NCBI RefSeq assembly: GCF_009870125.1
Contig: NC_046680.1
Span: forward strand, 15,829,501 to 15,893,500
DNA length: 64,000 nt
From: Drosophila pseudoobscura
Taxonomy: Eukaryota > Arthropoda > Insecta > Diptera > Drosophilidae
Direction of reading: 5' to 3'
The notes beneath the pieces were generated by a model that saw only the letters and a list, made by a program, of their open reading frames with translations, did no database searches and was not told the origin of the DNA. Shown piece after piece: positions 23,582-36,300 of the stretch (the stretch's first letter is position 1; each line of letters starts with the position of its first letter). The translations under genes were made by a program, and so were the position numbers.

Positions 23582-25980
23582 ATGCTGCCTCGGTTTCGTT
23601 CCTTTTATGGCAAACTAATCATATTCATACTGGTAGCCCTGTGCTTCATCCTGTACAGCAAGGTGCAGCAGCCAAGCGGCGATGAAGCGCCTCCAGTTCG
23701 AGCAGCCGCCATCCGGGGCCACGCTCGAGACAGATACAACGCATACGCTGAGAGCGAGAACGAAATCGCTCGACCGGCCACAGTGTCCCCCTATGAACAG
23801 AGCATCCAGCTGGACCTAGAAAAACAGAAGATTGGCCTGGGCGAGCAGGGAGCATCAGTGCACCTGTCTGGCAAAGCCAAGGAGCGCGGCGACGCTATCT
23901 ACAAGAAGATCGCCCTAAACGAGGAACTGAGCGAGCAGTTGTCCTACAACCGCAGTGTGGGTGACCACCGCAACCCCTTGTGCCTGGCACAACACTTCGA
24001 TTCCAGTACTCTGCCCACTGCCAGCGTGATCGTCATTTTCTACAACGAACCGTACTCCGTGCTGCTGCGGACCGTGCACAGCACTCTAATCACCTGCAAC
24101 CAGCAGGCCTTGAAGGAAATCATCCTTGTGGACGATGGCAGCGACAACCCCGAACTGGGGGGAAAGCTGGACTACTACATTCGCACCCGCACTCCCCCCG
24201 GCAAGGTGACGGTGCTGCGCCTGAAGAATCGGTGAGTGGCTGAGCGGAGAAAGGCCGTGAATCCATTTTACAAATTGTTTGTCTTACGGCTAGGAAAGTT
24301 CGGCTATTCAGCTATCGAATCGCTCGTGGCTTGCCATCATTTGAATAACTAGTTTGTGGCCCAGTGCCGTGTCAGACGCGGTGGAGCATCTTCTTTAGCA
24401 GACAGCATAATGTCAGAACCGACAAAAGCTCAAATAACCAAAAACACCAAACACAGAAAGAGGAGAAACGAAACGAAACGGCAACCGTAAAACCAGTTCG
24501 TCAAGTTAAGATTATGTGTGTTTTTGGGCTTGACTTTTTGTAACTCTCAGTCGTTTCTGCGTACACTACACTGTGCCACAAGAGAGGTCGGGGTAGCTGC
24601 CCCTGAGCTTCGTACGCCCAAAGTTTATCTTGGCGATGTTGGAGTGTGCTGGCTTGCCGCTTGGCAAAGATTCGAAGGCGGCTCGATGACCCAATAAATT
24701 GTTTTCTTCTTTTCATAGCACAGTTAACAAAAATGCACATCGATTGGCTAAAGAAAGTTTTGGTATTTCCCGTTTAGATTGGGACTGATACGCGCCCGTT
24801 TGGCCGGAGCCCGCATCGCCACAGGAGATGTGCTCATCTTCCTCGACGCCCACTGCGAGGGAAACGTAGGCTGGTGTGAGCCGCTGCTGCACCGGATCAA
24901 GGAGTCTCGCACGAGCGTCTTGGTGCCCATCATCGATGTGATAGATGCCAATGACTTTCAGTACAGCACCAACGGCTACAAGTCCTTCCAAGTAGGCGGA
25001 TTCCAGTGGAACGGTCACTTCGATTGGATCAATCTGCCGGAGCGGGAGAAGCAGCGTCAGCGACGCGAATGTAAACAGGAGCGAGAGATCTGTCCAGCCT
25101 ACAGTCCGACCATGGCCGGGGGACTGTTTGCCATGGATCGCCGTTACTTCTGGGAGGTGGGCAGCTATGACGAGCAAATGGACGGCTGGGGAGGCGAGAA
25201 CCTGGAAATGTCGTTCAGGATCTGGCAGTGCGGGGGCACCATTGAGACGATTCCCTGCTCCCGAGTGGGGCACATCTTCCGCGACTTCCATCCCTACAAG
25301 TAAGGCAAAAGTCATCCGCTTCTATATTGAGAACAAATTTAATTGAATTCCTTCACAGATTCCCCAATGACCGGGACACGCACGGCATCAATACGGCCCG
25401 CATGGCCTTGGTGTGGATGGATGAGTTCATCAATATATTCTTCCTCAACCGGCCCGATCTGAAGTTCCATGCGGACATCGGAGATGTCACCCACCGAGTG
25501 ATGCTTCGGAAGAAGCTACGCTGCAAGAGTTTCGCGTGGTACCTGAAGAACATCTACCCTGAAAAGTTTGTGCCCAACGCGGATGTTGTGGGTTGGGGCA
25601 AGGTGAAATCTGTCAGTTCCAACTTGTGCCTTGATGACTTGCTGCAGAACAACGAAAAGCCCTACAACGTGGGCCTCTATCCGTGCGGCAAGGTGCTCCA
25701 AAAGTCTCAGCTGTTTTCTTTCACCAACTCGCAGGTGCTGCGAAACGAGCTCAGCTGCGCCACAGTCCAGCATAGCGACTCACCACCATACCGGGTGGTG
25801 ATGGTGCCGTGCATGGAAAACGACGAATTTAACGAGCAGTGGAAATTCGAGCACCAGCATCTGATCCACAGCAACACGGGCATGTGCCTCGACCACAAGG
25901 GCCTCAAGACCGTCGACGATGCCCAGATGGCGCCTTGCGACCCCAACAGCGAGACGCAACGTTGGACCATCGAACACTGA
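23582..25980 (+). CDS. pgant1: Polypeptide N-acetylgalactosaminyltransferase 1
   Basis: Starts mucin-type O-glycosylation by moving GalNAc from UDP-GalNAc to Ser/Thr in the Golgi. Three coding exons: 23582-24231, 24778-25299 and 25359-25980 (introns 546 and 59 nt), giving 597 aa. It is a type II membrane protein: short basic N-terminus, TM at about residues 11-28 (LIIFILVALCFILYSKV), stem, GT-A catalytic domain with the metal-binding DAH at 240-242 and the Gal/GalNAc-T motif WGGEN at 354-358. A C-terminal ricin-type lectin domain from about residue 455 ends in QRWTIEH. All expected landmarks are intact. The assignment to pgant1 (CG8182), rather than another family member, rests on adjacency to Khc-73 (CG8183) as I remember the fly map. 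Convergent with Khc-73. The 546-nt first intron shows nothing special. Confidence 0.9.
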
Positions 25981-26601
25981 GGAGGTGGCACTGGGAAGAC
26001 AGGGATTGCGATGGGGACGGGACCAAACCAACTGAGAGAAACTGACTAACGCTGACTGAGCAGCACAGACCCGAATTCGAATTAGAGCCAACAACTTGTA
26101 AATACATAACCGAATTCTAGAATCATATATTTTCTATACGCTGTACGTGTATACCACGACCATTGAGAGGTCCGCCGATCACCGGATCGGTAGCTAGTGC
26201 AAATCGAAATATATATATAAACAAATCAAAAGCAGCGGCGAATCAAACACAAACAAGTCACCTAGAAATCTAATAGGCATAACAATTACATGTGTGTTGT
26301 GTATTTTGTGTGTATAAATATAATTAGAACAAGTTGTAAAATAGAACGTCGGTACATCCTACGAGTATGTAAATGCTTCACCGATAATTATAATCGCAAT
26401 GTGATCACGGAACGATGAAAGCGACGCGATGCATGGCAAAGTGTGTAACAATTGCATTCCACGGATGTAGAGAGAACGGACGTAAGGGAATCATCCGCTT
26501 TCATCGAAAGTCTCCTCGAATAACCAACTATGTAAACTGTAAACTAAAAGTGTTTTAAGCATTTATCTACTAATATACCTTTTTTGCCATTTGTTTTCAT
26601 A

Positions 26602-26607
26602 AATAAA
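26602..26607 (+). terminator. Polyadenylation signal AATAAA of pgant1
   Basis: Canonical signal 622 nt after the pgant1 stop. It is the first AATAAA I see on this strand followed by GT-containing sequence. Confidence 0.5.
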
Positions 26608-28370
26608 ACACTTCCAATCCAAGTGGAAGACCCACTTGGTCTTCAACGTTTGACCTCGTTTTCCTATGCACCCATACACCAGGTCAAAGGCGTTAGCCTT
26701 GGGGAAATGGGACCAGTTACAACTAGCACCAGAGGCCAGAGGCCGAGTTCAAGGCTACCCTACCTCGCCGATGTATTTCACAAACATCAACAAGATGGGA
26801 ACGAAACAGCTGTGACAGCGTACAGAAATAAAGTCAACTCGATTCCAATATATTCATTGCATGTTTGTATATTTGTATTTATAAGTAGATATAAGTACAT
26901 ATTCATATTCTCTTTTTGGTTTTTGCTGAAATTGTTCAAATTTGCTGATTACCGTGTGTTTTATTTTTTGAATCTTTTTCTGACGTTGAATTTAAAATAC
27001 TTAAACAATTGTAATTTCAGAAATTTGATCGCATTATTGTGTGCTATTTTGTTTTGTTTTGTGTACTTTTTGTAGTAGCCGCACTGTTAAAACTACATGT
27101 GGAGTGTATGAACTTAATGTCGGTTATAATTATCCATCCTGACACACAAAACAAAAGAAACAAATGCATCATCATCATCAAAAAGTGGGTTTTAGCCCTG
27201 TTTTGTCTGCCTTTTTAGTATGATTAAAGCAATTGTTAGCATATATGCATGTACTCTTTTTTTTTTTTTGGTAATTAACGTTTTTGTTCAACTCTTGGTT
27301 AATTTATTTAACGGTTGATGGATTCGCGTGCTGCTGGTATCGAGCTACAATTGATTCATAATAACGTTTTTTCGTTGACCGTGCTAAAAGCTCTAAGAGT
27401 GCGCAAACTTACGAGTATCTACATATCTGTAACATGTTTCGAAGGCTATGTATGTATATCGTATGACTCCGTTCCCCATCCTAGTATATGCTATTTCCCA
27501 TATAATATGTGTGTGTCTAACATTCTGTTCTGCTATGCAACTGCAAATCAATTTGGCTCATCTATTGGGGAGCCGATTGCGAGAGAGCAGCACTGGATTG
27601 CACAAAAATATGATTAGTTCTTTAATAACTTCAAGGTACGATTCAATTTGTCAGTATTGCCAATCGATCTCTGGGACTCCACTCCGGTCCGTTCCGGCTA
27701 CCCTAAGGCTACGTATTACTTTTCTATATGATAATTATAATCAAGCAAGCGCATGGCACTCTATACTATTGAACTATCTCGATATATATTTTACACCTAA
27801 AGCCGAGTGTGCGTGCTGCTAATTTACTGATTTCGATTTACTATCCTTTTAAGGTTTTAAGGATTTAACTCAATCAAGCTCTAGTTGAATGTTAATTACG
27901 CTTATTAAATGCATTAATTTTCATTGATTTTGTCAGTATTAATGCCCCACTATGTACATATTGTACATACACTCATGTGGCACGTGGCTGGGTGCAACAA
28001 TTAAACCATATGGAGAGTGTTCAACAGAATAAAACTGCGGCGTCTACGAATCGCACACACATACACCCATTCGCCCCTTCAGTGGCTGTAGTCTGGGAGC
28101 GGACGAAACTAGACGAAACGAGACGAGACGAGACGAGACCCCTTTCTCAAGGAGCCTCTCAACTTTGGCTGGCCAAAGATTTAGTTTAGTTCGTACGTTA
28201 GGATTATCATTGGTAAATATTTATCATAGTATGTATATATTCATGAATATCCATGTAATTGTAAGTATACATATATTGGAGTTGTATCTTGCTCTTCTCT
28301 TGAATTTTTAATTTTGGACGTATTTTCAAGTATATTTTTTTGGTAGTGTAGTTGATTCTCTCATCTATAC

Positions 28371-28395
28371 CACTAACCATACAGTATGGTTAGTG
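28371..28395. repeat. 25-bp near-perfect palindrome
   Basis: CACTAACCATAC and its exact reverse complement flank a single A. The motif CACTAACCATACAGTAT also occurs, inverted, at about 55578-55601 and with one change (CACTAACTATACAGTAT) at 52166-52182, so it belongs to the dispersed repeat family described at 43.2-44.6 kb. Confidence 0.7.
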
Positions 28396-30318
28396 TCTAT
28401 ACGCAAGTAGAAAACACAGTTTCGAAAATATATACCTAATGTATATGCATGCATTTATATAGTATATGTATATGTTTATATACTTATGTATATGTTTTTA
28501 CTACTGGATGAATGGCTGTAGTTTTTCCAGTTGGATGTTTCAATGTTTGATCTCAAGCATCTCTGCATTCCTGTTGGGTTTTAGTATCAGTTTGGTTTTG
28601 GTTTTGCTTTCGCTTTGGTTTCTAAGTGTAAATCGCTTGTTATTGTGTTTTAAATTGCAATTTATCTCAGACTCAGTTTGGAGTGTCTTGGATGTTGGTT
28701 GGTTGGATGGATGGATGGATACGTTTACGGTTTACTGCGGTTAGCCGTTTCCGGTTTAATTTCTACTCTTCCATGCTGTGCCAATGGGAGAAGGCCCACC
28801 TCCGGCCCACCTCCGACTCACTGATCCCTCGTCTGTACGAACAAGTATTACGTACATAGATTATCTTAAAATTAAAATGAATATTCAATGCAATTATTGC
28901 TTCACTTCATCTTGCTTTCTTGGACAAACACAAGCTTCGTTCGCAGTGTTCGGTGTTCAGTTAATGTTACTTAATAACGCTTCACAAACATAGTCGCACA
29001 ACCTTCAACATTGATAAATATGTACGTACATATGTACAACGAAAAGTTCCTAACTCCTAGGATATTGCACATACCGGGATAAGGTAAGAACGTAAGAAAA
29101 ATCATAAAATTATAAGGTACATATATGATAAAATCAATTTTATTCATATATATGTATATGTATATGTATATGTATATAAAGAGGAAATTATAAATACATC
29201 ACATCAAAATAATACAATTTACACATGTATTTACTACGTCAGTGCGAAGCTTCTTAATCGGCGACTAAGATCAAAGATGGGATCCAACTTACGATGCCTC
29301 GCGACAACAGCGACGCAGCATTATAGAATATGTCGCTTTAATTATTACTAACATTGTAATCCGGTAGTCTGTTCTGTATATAAATGCGCTTAACAGAATG
29401 TGAGCTCGGGAAATAGGAAAGGAAGTAGAATATACGTGTATACAAGAAAATATTGCATGATCTTAAAGTTATAAATATATACAAATGATCTGATAAATTT
29501 GATATACATATATATATATAGTCAATAACAATTAAAAATATAAGCTCATCATAAACCAAGTCACATCGACATAAAAACAATTGAACTAAACTAAAGGCAA
29601 AGGACCATTACAAAAATATGTATAGTATATCAATCGATAATAATCATAATCAAACGCGCTCCATCGAAAAATCGACGAGACGAGCAATAAACGACATAAA
29701 TTTACTACACGAACACAGAACCCAAAACGATAAACAAAACAGTGGAATCTGAAGATATTACACAATTTACACATACATTACTCGAAAAATACGCTACACA
29801 TTTAGATTTTGCTCGTGCCCAAGTGCTCGTGGTATTGCAACTACTCGAACGCTAATGCGAATGCGAACGCAAACGCGAACGCCCTGCCTGGCTTAGTTTA
29901 GTTTAGCTAGATTAGTATTTAGTTCTGTTCTGCTGTAGACACCGCCTTAAACTACTTAGAGAAGCGCGGGGGTTAAGTGTACGGCATTTCATTTGCGGCG
30001 TGGTGAGAGAATAGTTAAGTAAGCTAGTAAATGGTTGGCATATGGATTATGCTCCGCATTGTTCGTTGCTGGACGACCTTGTCATCATCTCCGTTATCGG
30101 CATTATCCGTCATCGTTTGTCATTGTTGGTTGGCAGCCTTAGAAGGCCGTCGAGCGTCGATTGGCATAGCACTTTTTGCCATGACTGTTCGCATCTGCAG
30201 CGCTGCTGGTTGCACGCAATCTGTGGCAGGTCGTTGGCTGGCTGAGAGCGCCTGTGACCAGCGTCGATTGTCTGCAATTAGTCCAACGCTGCAGCTGATG
30301 CGAACACTTTGGGTACGA

Positions 30319-33300
30319 TCATTTGCGCGCCGACACATTTAGCGAGTCGCCGCGGCTCTTGGAGCGTGTCATCGAGCTGCTCATTTCTAAACGGGGCGAA
30401 GGCGAACCAAAAACCATAAATTAAAAACTGCCTCAATCCAATGTTATCCACGACTCACCTTTGCTGATGCTGTTGCTCTTCTCGGCGGCTTTGTAGGCTC
30501 TCATCGCCTTGCCGCGCTTGTCCAGCTGCAGCTTGTCAGGTCGCACAAACTTGCCGTACTTTGGCTTGCACTGGAAATACTGTATGCCCTCCATGGTGCC
30601 ATCGTTTTTGCCTGTAGGCGTGTCCAGTTCCACACCAACCCAGGCTCCAGCCTGAAAGTGTGTCGTTCCCACATACCGTATGACGCCGCTGGCGTTGGAC
30701 GGGCGGATCAGCACCGACTCACCCACCACAATCCAATCGGGCAGCGTCAGATGCACCACATCCTTGCCATCGTCTGCAAAAGTACGTGCCACATGAATAG
30801 TCGAGTTAGCGATTGAATTCGAATGCTTACCCTCGACTTCTGTGCTGCTGGACATAATGCTGGGGTCCATGTGCGCTGCCAGGCCTTCCATTTTAGCCAC
30901 CGAGGCACGCTGGTTGATGCGTGCCGTTTGGCTCGTGCTGTTGCTGTTGTTATTGTTATTGTTGCTATTGCCAATGTTGTTCGGTGGCTGCGTATTGGAC
31001 TTTTTGCGCCGCATCACTTTGCCAGCCGGCAGTTCTTCTCTGACGATGCCATCGCCCTCAAGGTTCTGCTCTGAAATGTTGTGTGTGGCCTCGTCCAGCG
31101 ATTGATTGCCGTTCTGATTGTCTGTGGAAAGTTCCTGTCTCTGCTCTGACTCATCTTCCACTACCTCCTGAAGTTCTTCCTCGGGCGCATGCTGTGGCTC
31201 CTCCTTGATAATGCTATCGTTGTTGTTGTTGTTTATTTTATTTTTGGGCACCTGCTCGCACTCATCATCACTTTGGCCGGCTTCCTTCGACTCTGGCTGC
31301 TCCAGGGGGTGTGTGAACGCCTCCTGCAGCGTCTTAGCTTGGGGCTCGACTTTCTCTTGTGTTTTGGCTTTAGGCATGTCCTTGAGGAAGGGGTTGACTC
31401 GAGCCTGACGGTTTGGTGGCGAGTTGGAATTGACGCGATCCAAATCTGTAGGATAGTAGGAAAAGATGAGATGATTGTTGTTATTCAGATTTGTTTTCCA
31501 TCTGGATTTACCTGGAGTCTCGTCAATGCTCATGGAACGCATGGAAGTTATGTCCTCGTTGCTCAGATTATTACAGGAAACGGCCTGGGAGCCATAGCCA
31601 CTGCTGGTGGACGAGCTCATGCTGAGCGTGGCCAGGCCTGTCAAGTGCTTCATATTCGCATTGGCGCTCGACGTGTAGCTCAAGTAGTTGTTGCTCGAGT
31701 GGCTGCTGACATCCATGAACGAGTCCATGGTCTTGGACGACGTGAGGCGTGACCGCGTGGCCAGGCTCCTGTTCTGCTGGCGCTCCTGCTCATACTCTGC
31801 GGCATATTCCGAGTCGCTGTAGCTGTCCTCGGGCTCCTCGTCGAGCGATCGATGTCCACCCAGGGGCTCCTCATGCAGCGTGGTCATACGCATGCCCAGC
31901 AGCTTGCTGGTGGCTGGCGATGCTGTGGACACAAGACATTCAAGATAGATTAGCAATCTCTACGATTCTCTGCGAGAACAGTGCTAGAGCTAGAGCTAGA
32001 CAAACCACATACGTTTCGTTGGCGCAATTCTCAATGTGTTCAAGTTCAAATTGAGATTCAAAAACGTTGGACGCGCTGCATTCCACATTGGGGCGGGGAA
32101 GATAATGGGTATGTTTAATGTTTAGTTACAATGCAATATACAGACTTCGATGACTGATCACTCTAGCCCGAGCTGCGACTAGCTCGCACCTCGAGGAACA
32201 CTAACAAAGATAATGATTGCTCTAGGATCTAGGATAAGAGTGTAAATTGCTACAGATACGCGGTTCGTGCTCAAATCTCGTGCGGTGTGCGTGGCTGCTG
32301 AGTGGCAGTGTGCTGTGAGCGCCAGATTGCGTGGGTTGGCTGGAATGGAATGACCAAGTGTTTGATGCATGTAGAACTGGTGGTGACGACAATGGCACGA
32401 GTGATTGAATGGTAGAGAGAGTCTTGTGGGGGTATGGTATGATTGAAAGAAGGAGCAAGCGAACACTAACACAAAACTACATTTAAACATGGACTAAATA
32501 TGAACTGGGACTCCCAACCTCCCCTCTTGGACTGAAATAATAGGCTTATGTCCATGGATGGGTATGAGGTGGTAGGTGTTTCCGTGGCGATGTCTGTGTC
32601 TGTGTGGATGGGCGTGAAGACAGACAAACTGAAACTGAAACTTAAACTCAAACTCAACTCAACTAACAATCTAACAATGAACATCAGTCAAGAATACACT
32701 TTGGATTTGATTTGGGCATAAGTACGGCCTTTACCTGACAGCAGAGATATAGAGCCTGTTGGCCGTGGAATTTCATTTATATTACGATATAGATTGGAGA
32801 CACAGAAAAGAATTTGACAAAGTGAGAAACCATACGATAAATACGAGAAGAGAAGAGAGGAGAAGCAATGTGGACTGGATTCTGGATGGATGGCTTTGGG
32901 GCTCGTGTACTCGTCGTATGCATGTCAATTTATATGATAAGCAATGAAATGTGGCAGGAAAGAACAGAAAGAACAGTCGGGTGCGTCAATAATAAGAATT
33001 GCTCGACTCTTCAGATCGAGTTGATGCTATTGCTGTTGATCTGTTGCTATTAATGTTGCTATTGCTGCTGCAGGTGTTGCATCGAAGCAAAAAGCAAACA
33101 ATTACGATTCAGAAGTTGTGACAAAGCAATGCAATGCGAGAATTCGCAGAATTAAGAAGTTGCTCTTTGGCAGGAGGCAGGAAAGCATAAGCAGGCATAA
33201 CAAAAACCGGTTCGATGCGGTGTGCGGGGGAGCACAGAATCATTCGGTAAAGGATTTATCTTGTTGCCAGTGGGATAGTATGATTTGATTTTTACTAAAT

Positions 33301-36300
33301 ACTAGTTCAAGTCAAGTACTACTACAAGTAACGTAACAGTTAACAGTTTGTATATACGGAGAAGGAGAACTAGGAGTTTCCAAAATTACGGATTATATAG
33401 GTAGTCGATAGGTAGTTCAATCGAAGTTCAAACAAAGATAAATCCCTTGCTCTAGAGCACGCCTGCAACTAGGTCGCACGCTGCGTTTCGCATAAGCATA
33501 TGCACATTTTACTTATTACTTATTGAATATGCAGTACATATTAAGTGGATATATAGTGGATATAAAATTCGATTATATGGATTAAAGTACGTAAACATTG
33601 TTTTTCGAAAGATTGTTCAAAAGGTGTCATTATGGTGTGGTAGTCGGTGGATTCAGACAAATCAATTTCTTGCACACAATACCCACCAATGCCGAAGGCT
33701 TTTCCAGGCGAATCCTCGCTGCTGCCCTTGCCGCCGAAGCTGTGCCGGTTGCGTATGACTCCGTTGCCGGATCCTCCCCCTCCGCTGTGAACTGCAATCG
33801 AAAGAATTGGGTTAGTTTCCAATGATCTAAAGAGTGCTTGAATGCTATGCTTGGGCTCACCTGGCGTAAACTTATTGCCCAGGGCACTGTTGTTGAGATC
33901 GGCAAAGGACTCGGATCGTCCCACATTCAGCAGCGACTCCATCGACGCATCGAAGCGCATGATCTGCGTGAGTTTATTCATGAGTTTCTTGCATCATAAA
34001 TTTCATATGCAAACGTTTTTTTTTTGTTTTTTTACAACAAATGTTATTCAGTATGATGAAACAAATTAATTAAAAACAAAAAAGAAACCAAAATGAAAAT
34101 GAAAATAAAAATCAAAATCAAAAATGACGATAAACTTTACAAAAATGGCAAACTGAAGAGCGCAGAGAGAGAGAGAGAGAGTTTTGGAACCCAGTTGAAA
34201 GATTCAAGAGGTGAAAGAGGAACGGAACAGAAGAACAGAAGAAGACAACGTCTACAAAAAGCACATTTACGGTAGTGGGTGCTCAGGATGATGGCACACA
34301 GGATAGAGGAAGAGGTGAAGTGGAAAAAGTGGATACAAGTTACTTACACTCCCGGTATTGGTGGTGTCTTTGACCGCCTATGTGCGCAGTGGGAAGCGTT
34401 TGGGCATAGCACACATACACATCACAGACATAAAGGCAGAGATAGTACCAATACACACGCACGCACATACACACAGATATCAGAAAAAAGTGCGCGCCGA
34501 ATTTGAATTTGGTATTTGGTATTTGGTTTTTGTTTTTGGTGGTTAATCATAATTATTTTTGGTTTTTTGGGTTAGTTTTGGTGAAAGCGCATAGAAGAAT
34601 GTGAAAAGAGAAAGAATTTGCGTTTTAGTCAAATGTTTTTGGTTAATTTAGCACGTGGCGAGTGTGGCAAGTGAGTGAGTGAGTGAGTGAGTGAGTGTAA
34701 GTGGAAGTGGAAGCGTAAGGCGGCAGCAACGGCAGCGACGACATGATGAAACAGCGCAGCAGCAGCAGAAGCTGAATAGAATGATGGGCGGGATGCGGAC
34801 ATGGCCTTACCTGCGAGAAGTTCGGCACACTGACGGTCTTGCGCATGGACAGCGGCTGGCCATGGGCCGTCTCCAGTTCCTTGACAGCCACATTCTGCCG
34901 CAGCCGGTCCAGGGTCAAAATGCTCTCCACTGCCGAAACGCCCCGCGTGTATTTCTCTGCAAAATTGGAGGATAGAGGGCTGGTTATGCTGACTAGGTAT
35001 AATTGATTGGTCTCACCTATGTAGGTCTCGCCATCGCTGGCCGAGCAATCGTCCCCGCTGGCCGCTAGCTGGGCGAGCGACTCGCGATCCTCGAGCTCTT
35101 CGGAGGCCTTCGGAATGTTGGAGACCACCTCGTAGGTAACGCCACTCTGCCAAATGGCGTTCTCGCCCCGCACAAGTCGGAACTTCTTGAGGCGATCCGT
35201 CAGCGTCTGTCCTTTCTTGATGTTGATGCTGAGGCGCTTCCGCAGCACCAGATCCATGGGGGCAGGATGCGAGAGACGCACTGTGGTGCGCAGAATGAGA
35301 TAGACACGTTCGTTGGCCTCAGTGACGCGGTTGAGGGCCTGGCTGTCGTGCATGGACGAGTCCCAGCTGGCCACACAGCACACGTCCTTGTCCAGATGCT
35401 GCAGGATCTGCAGCGTGTAGAATTTGTGGCCGTGCTCCTTGGAGAGAATGGAATTGATGCCCGCAATGGAGAGCTCGTCGTTGGTGTTCTGGGCGGAAAG
35501 GTCGTCGCCGTTGAGGTTTAAGAAGAGCACGGGCACATGCGGCTCCATGCCAGATGGCGGCTCCCAGGAAGCAGGGGCTCCCGGTATGCCCGAGCCGGGA
35601 GCCGGCACCAGCACTGCGTTTCGTTCCTCCGTCAGGGAGACCCACTGATGCACCAGGCTCAGCTCCCGCTCCCGCTCCTGCTCGTTCTTCTCCTCCTTCT
35701 TGATCAGCATCTGGATCTGCTGGTCCAGGTACTGGCGACGGCGTCCCAGCGCCTCGCTCCACTTCTCACGCAAGACGGTGAGATCTTCCTCCTGGTAGGA
35801 GTCGAGTGGCCGCTGCAGCCGCGAGCGAACCGTCACACTACCAATAGCCACGTTCACAATCGACTGGCAGATGATGGGCAGCGTTCCCGAGTTTTGGACA
35901 GGCTTCACGCGCACATTGACCCGTCGCTGCTGACCCTGGCGCAGCTGGTAGATGCCACCGGTCAGAACCTCGTTGCGATTGGTCACTTCCACGGGCGAGT
36001 ACTCGCCGCTGTCGTTCAGCTCGTGGATCTCCACCCAGAGCTCGATTTTGCGCGAAAGCTCCGCCCAGCGGTCGACCAGGGAACGGGCCTTGGCCTGCTG
36101 CTGCTCCACCTCCCAGCCCTTGGTCCTGGAGAATCCGGCACTGCGATGGCCCCAGACCTCAATCGACAGGGCTCCCTCGATGCAGTGCTCGAGGAACTCC
36201 TCGTTGATGGTGACCGTAAAGTCGTTTGTGTGCTCGAACTTGAATACCATATTCTGATCGTGGGCCGTGGACTCGGCATTGATCACGGGCACCACCATCT

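Larger units (their letters stand above)
25981..30318. other. Convergent 3' regions of pgant1 and Khc-73
   Basis: No coding exon was found. The pgant1 3'UTR probably ends after AATAAA at 26602-26607. The remainder is AT-rich with TATG/TATA microsatellites (28230-28500, 29145-29175), GGAT units at 28700-28720 and GACGA units at 28110-28138. Much of it could be a long Khc-73 3'UTR on the minus strand, but no single minus-strand poly(A) signal stands out. It includes the palindrome at 28371-28395. Confidence 0.45.
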
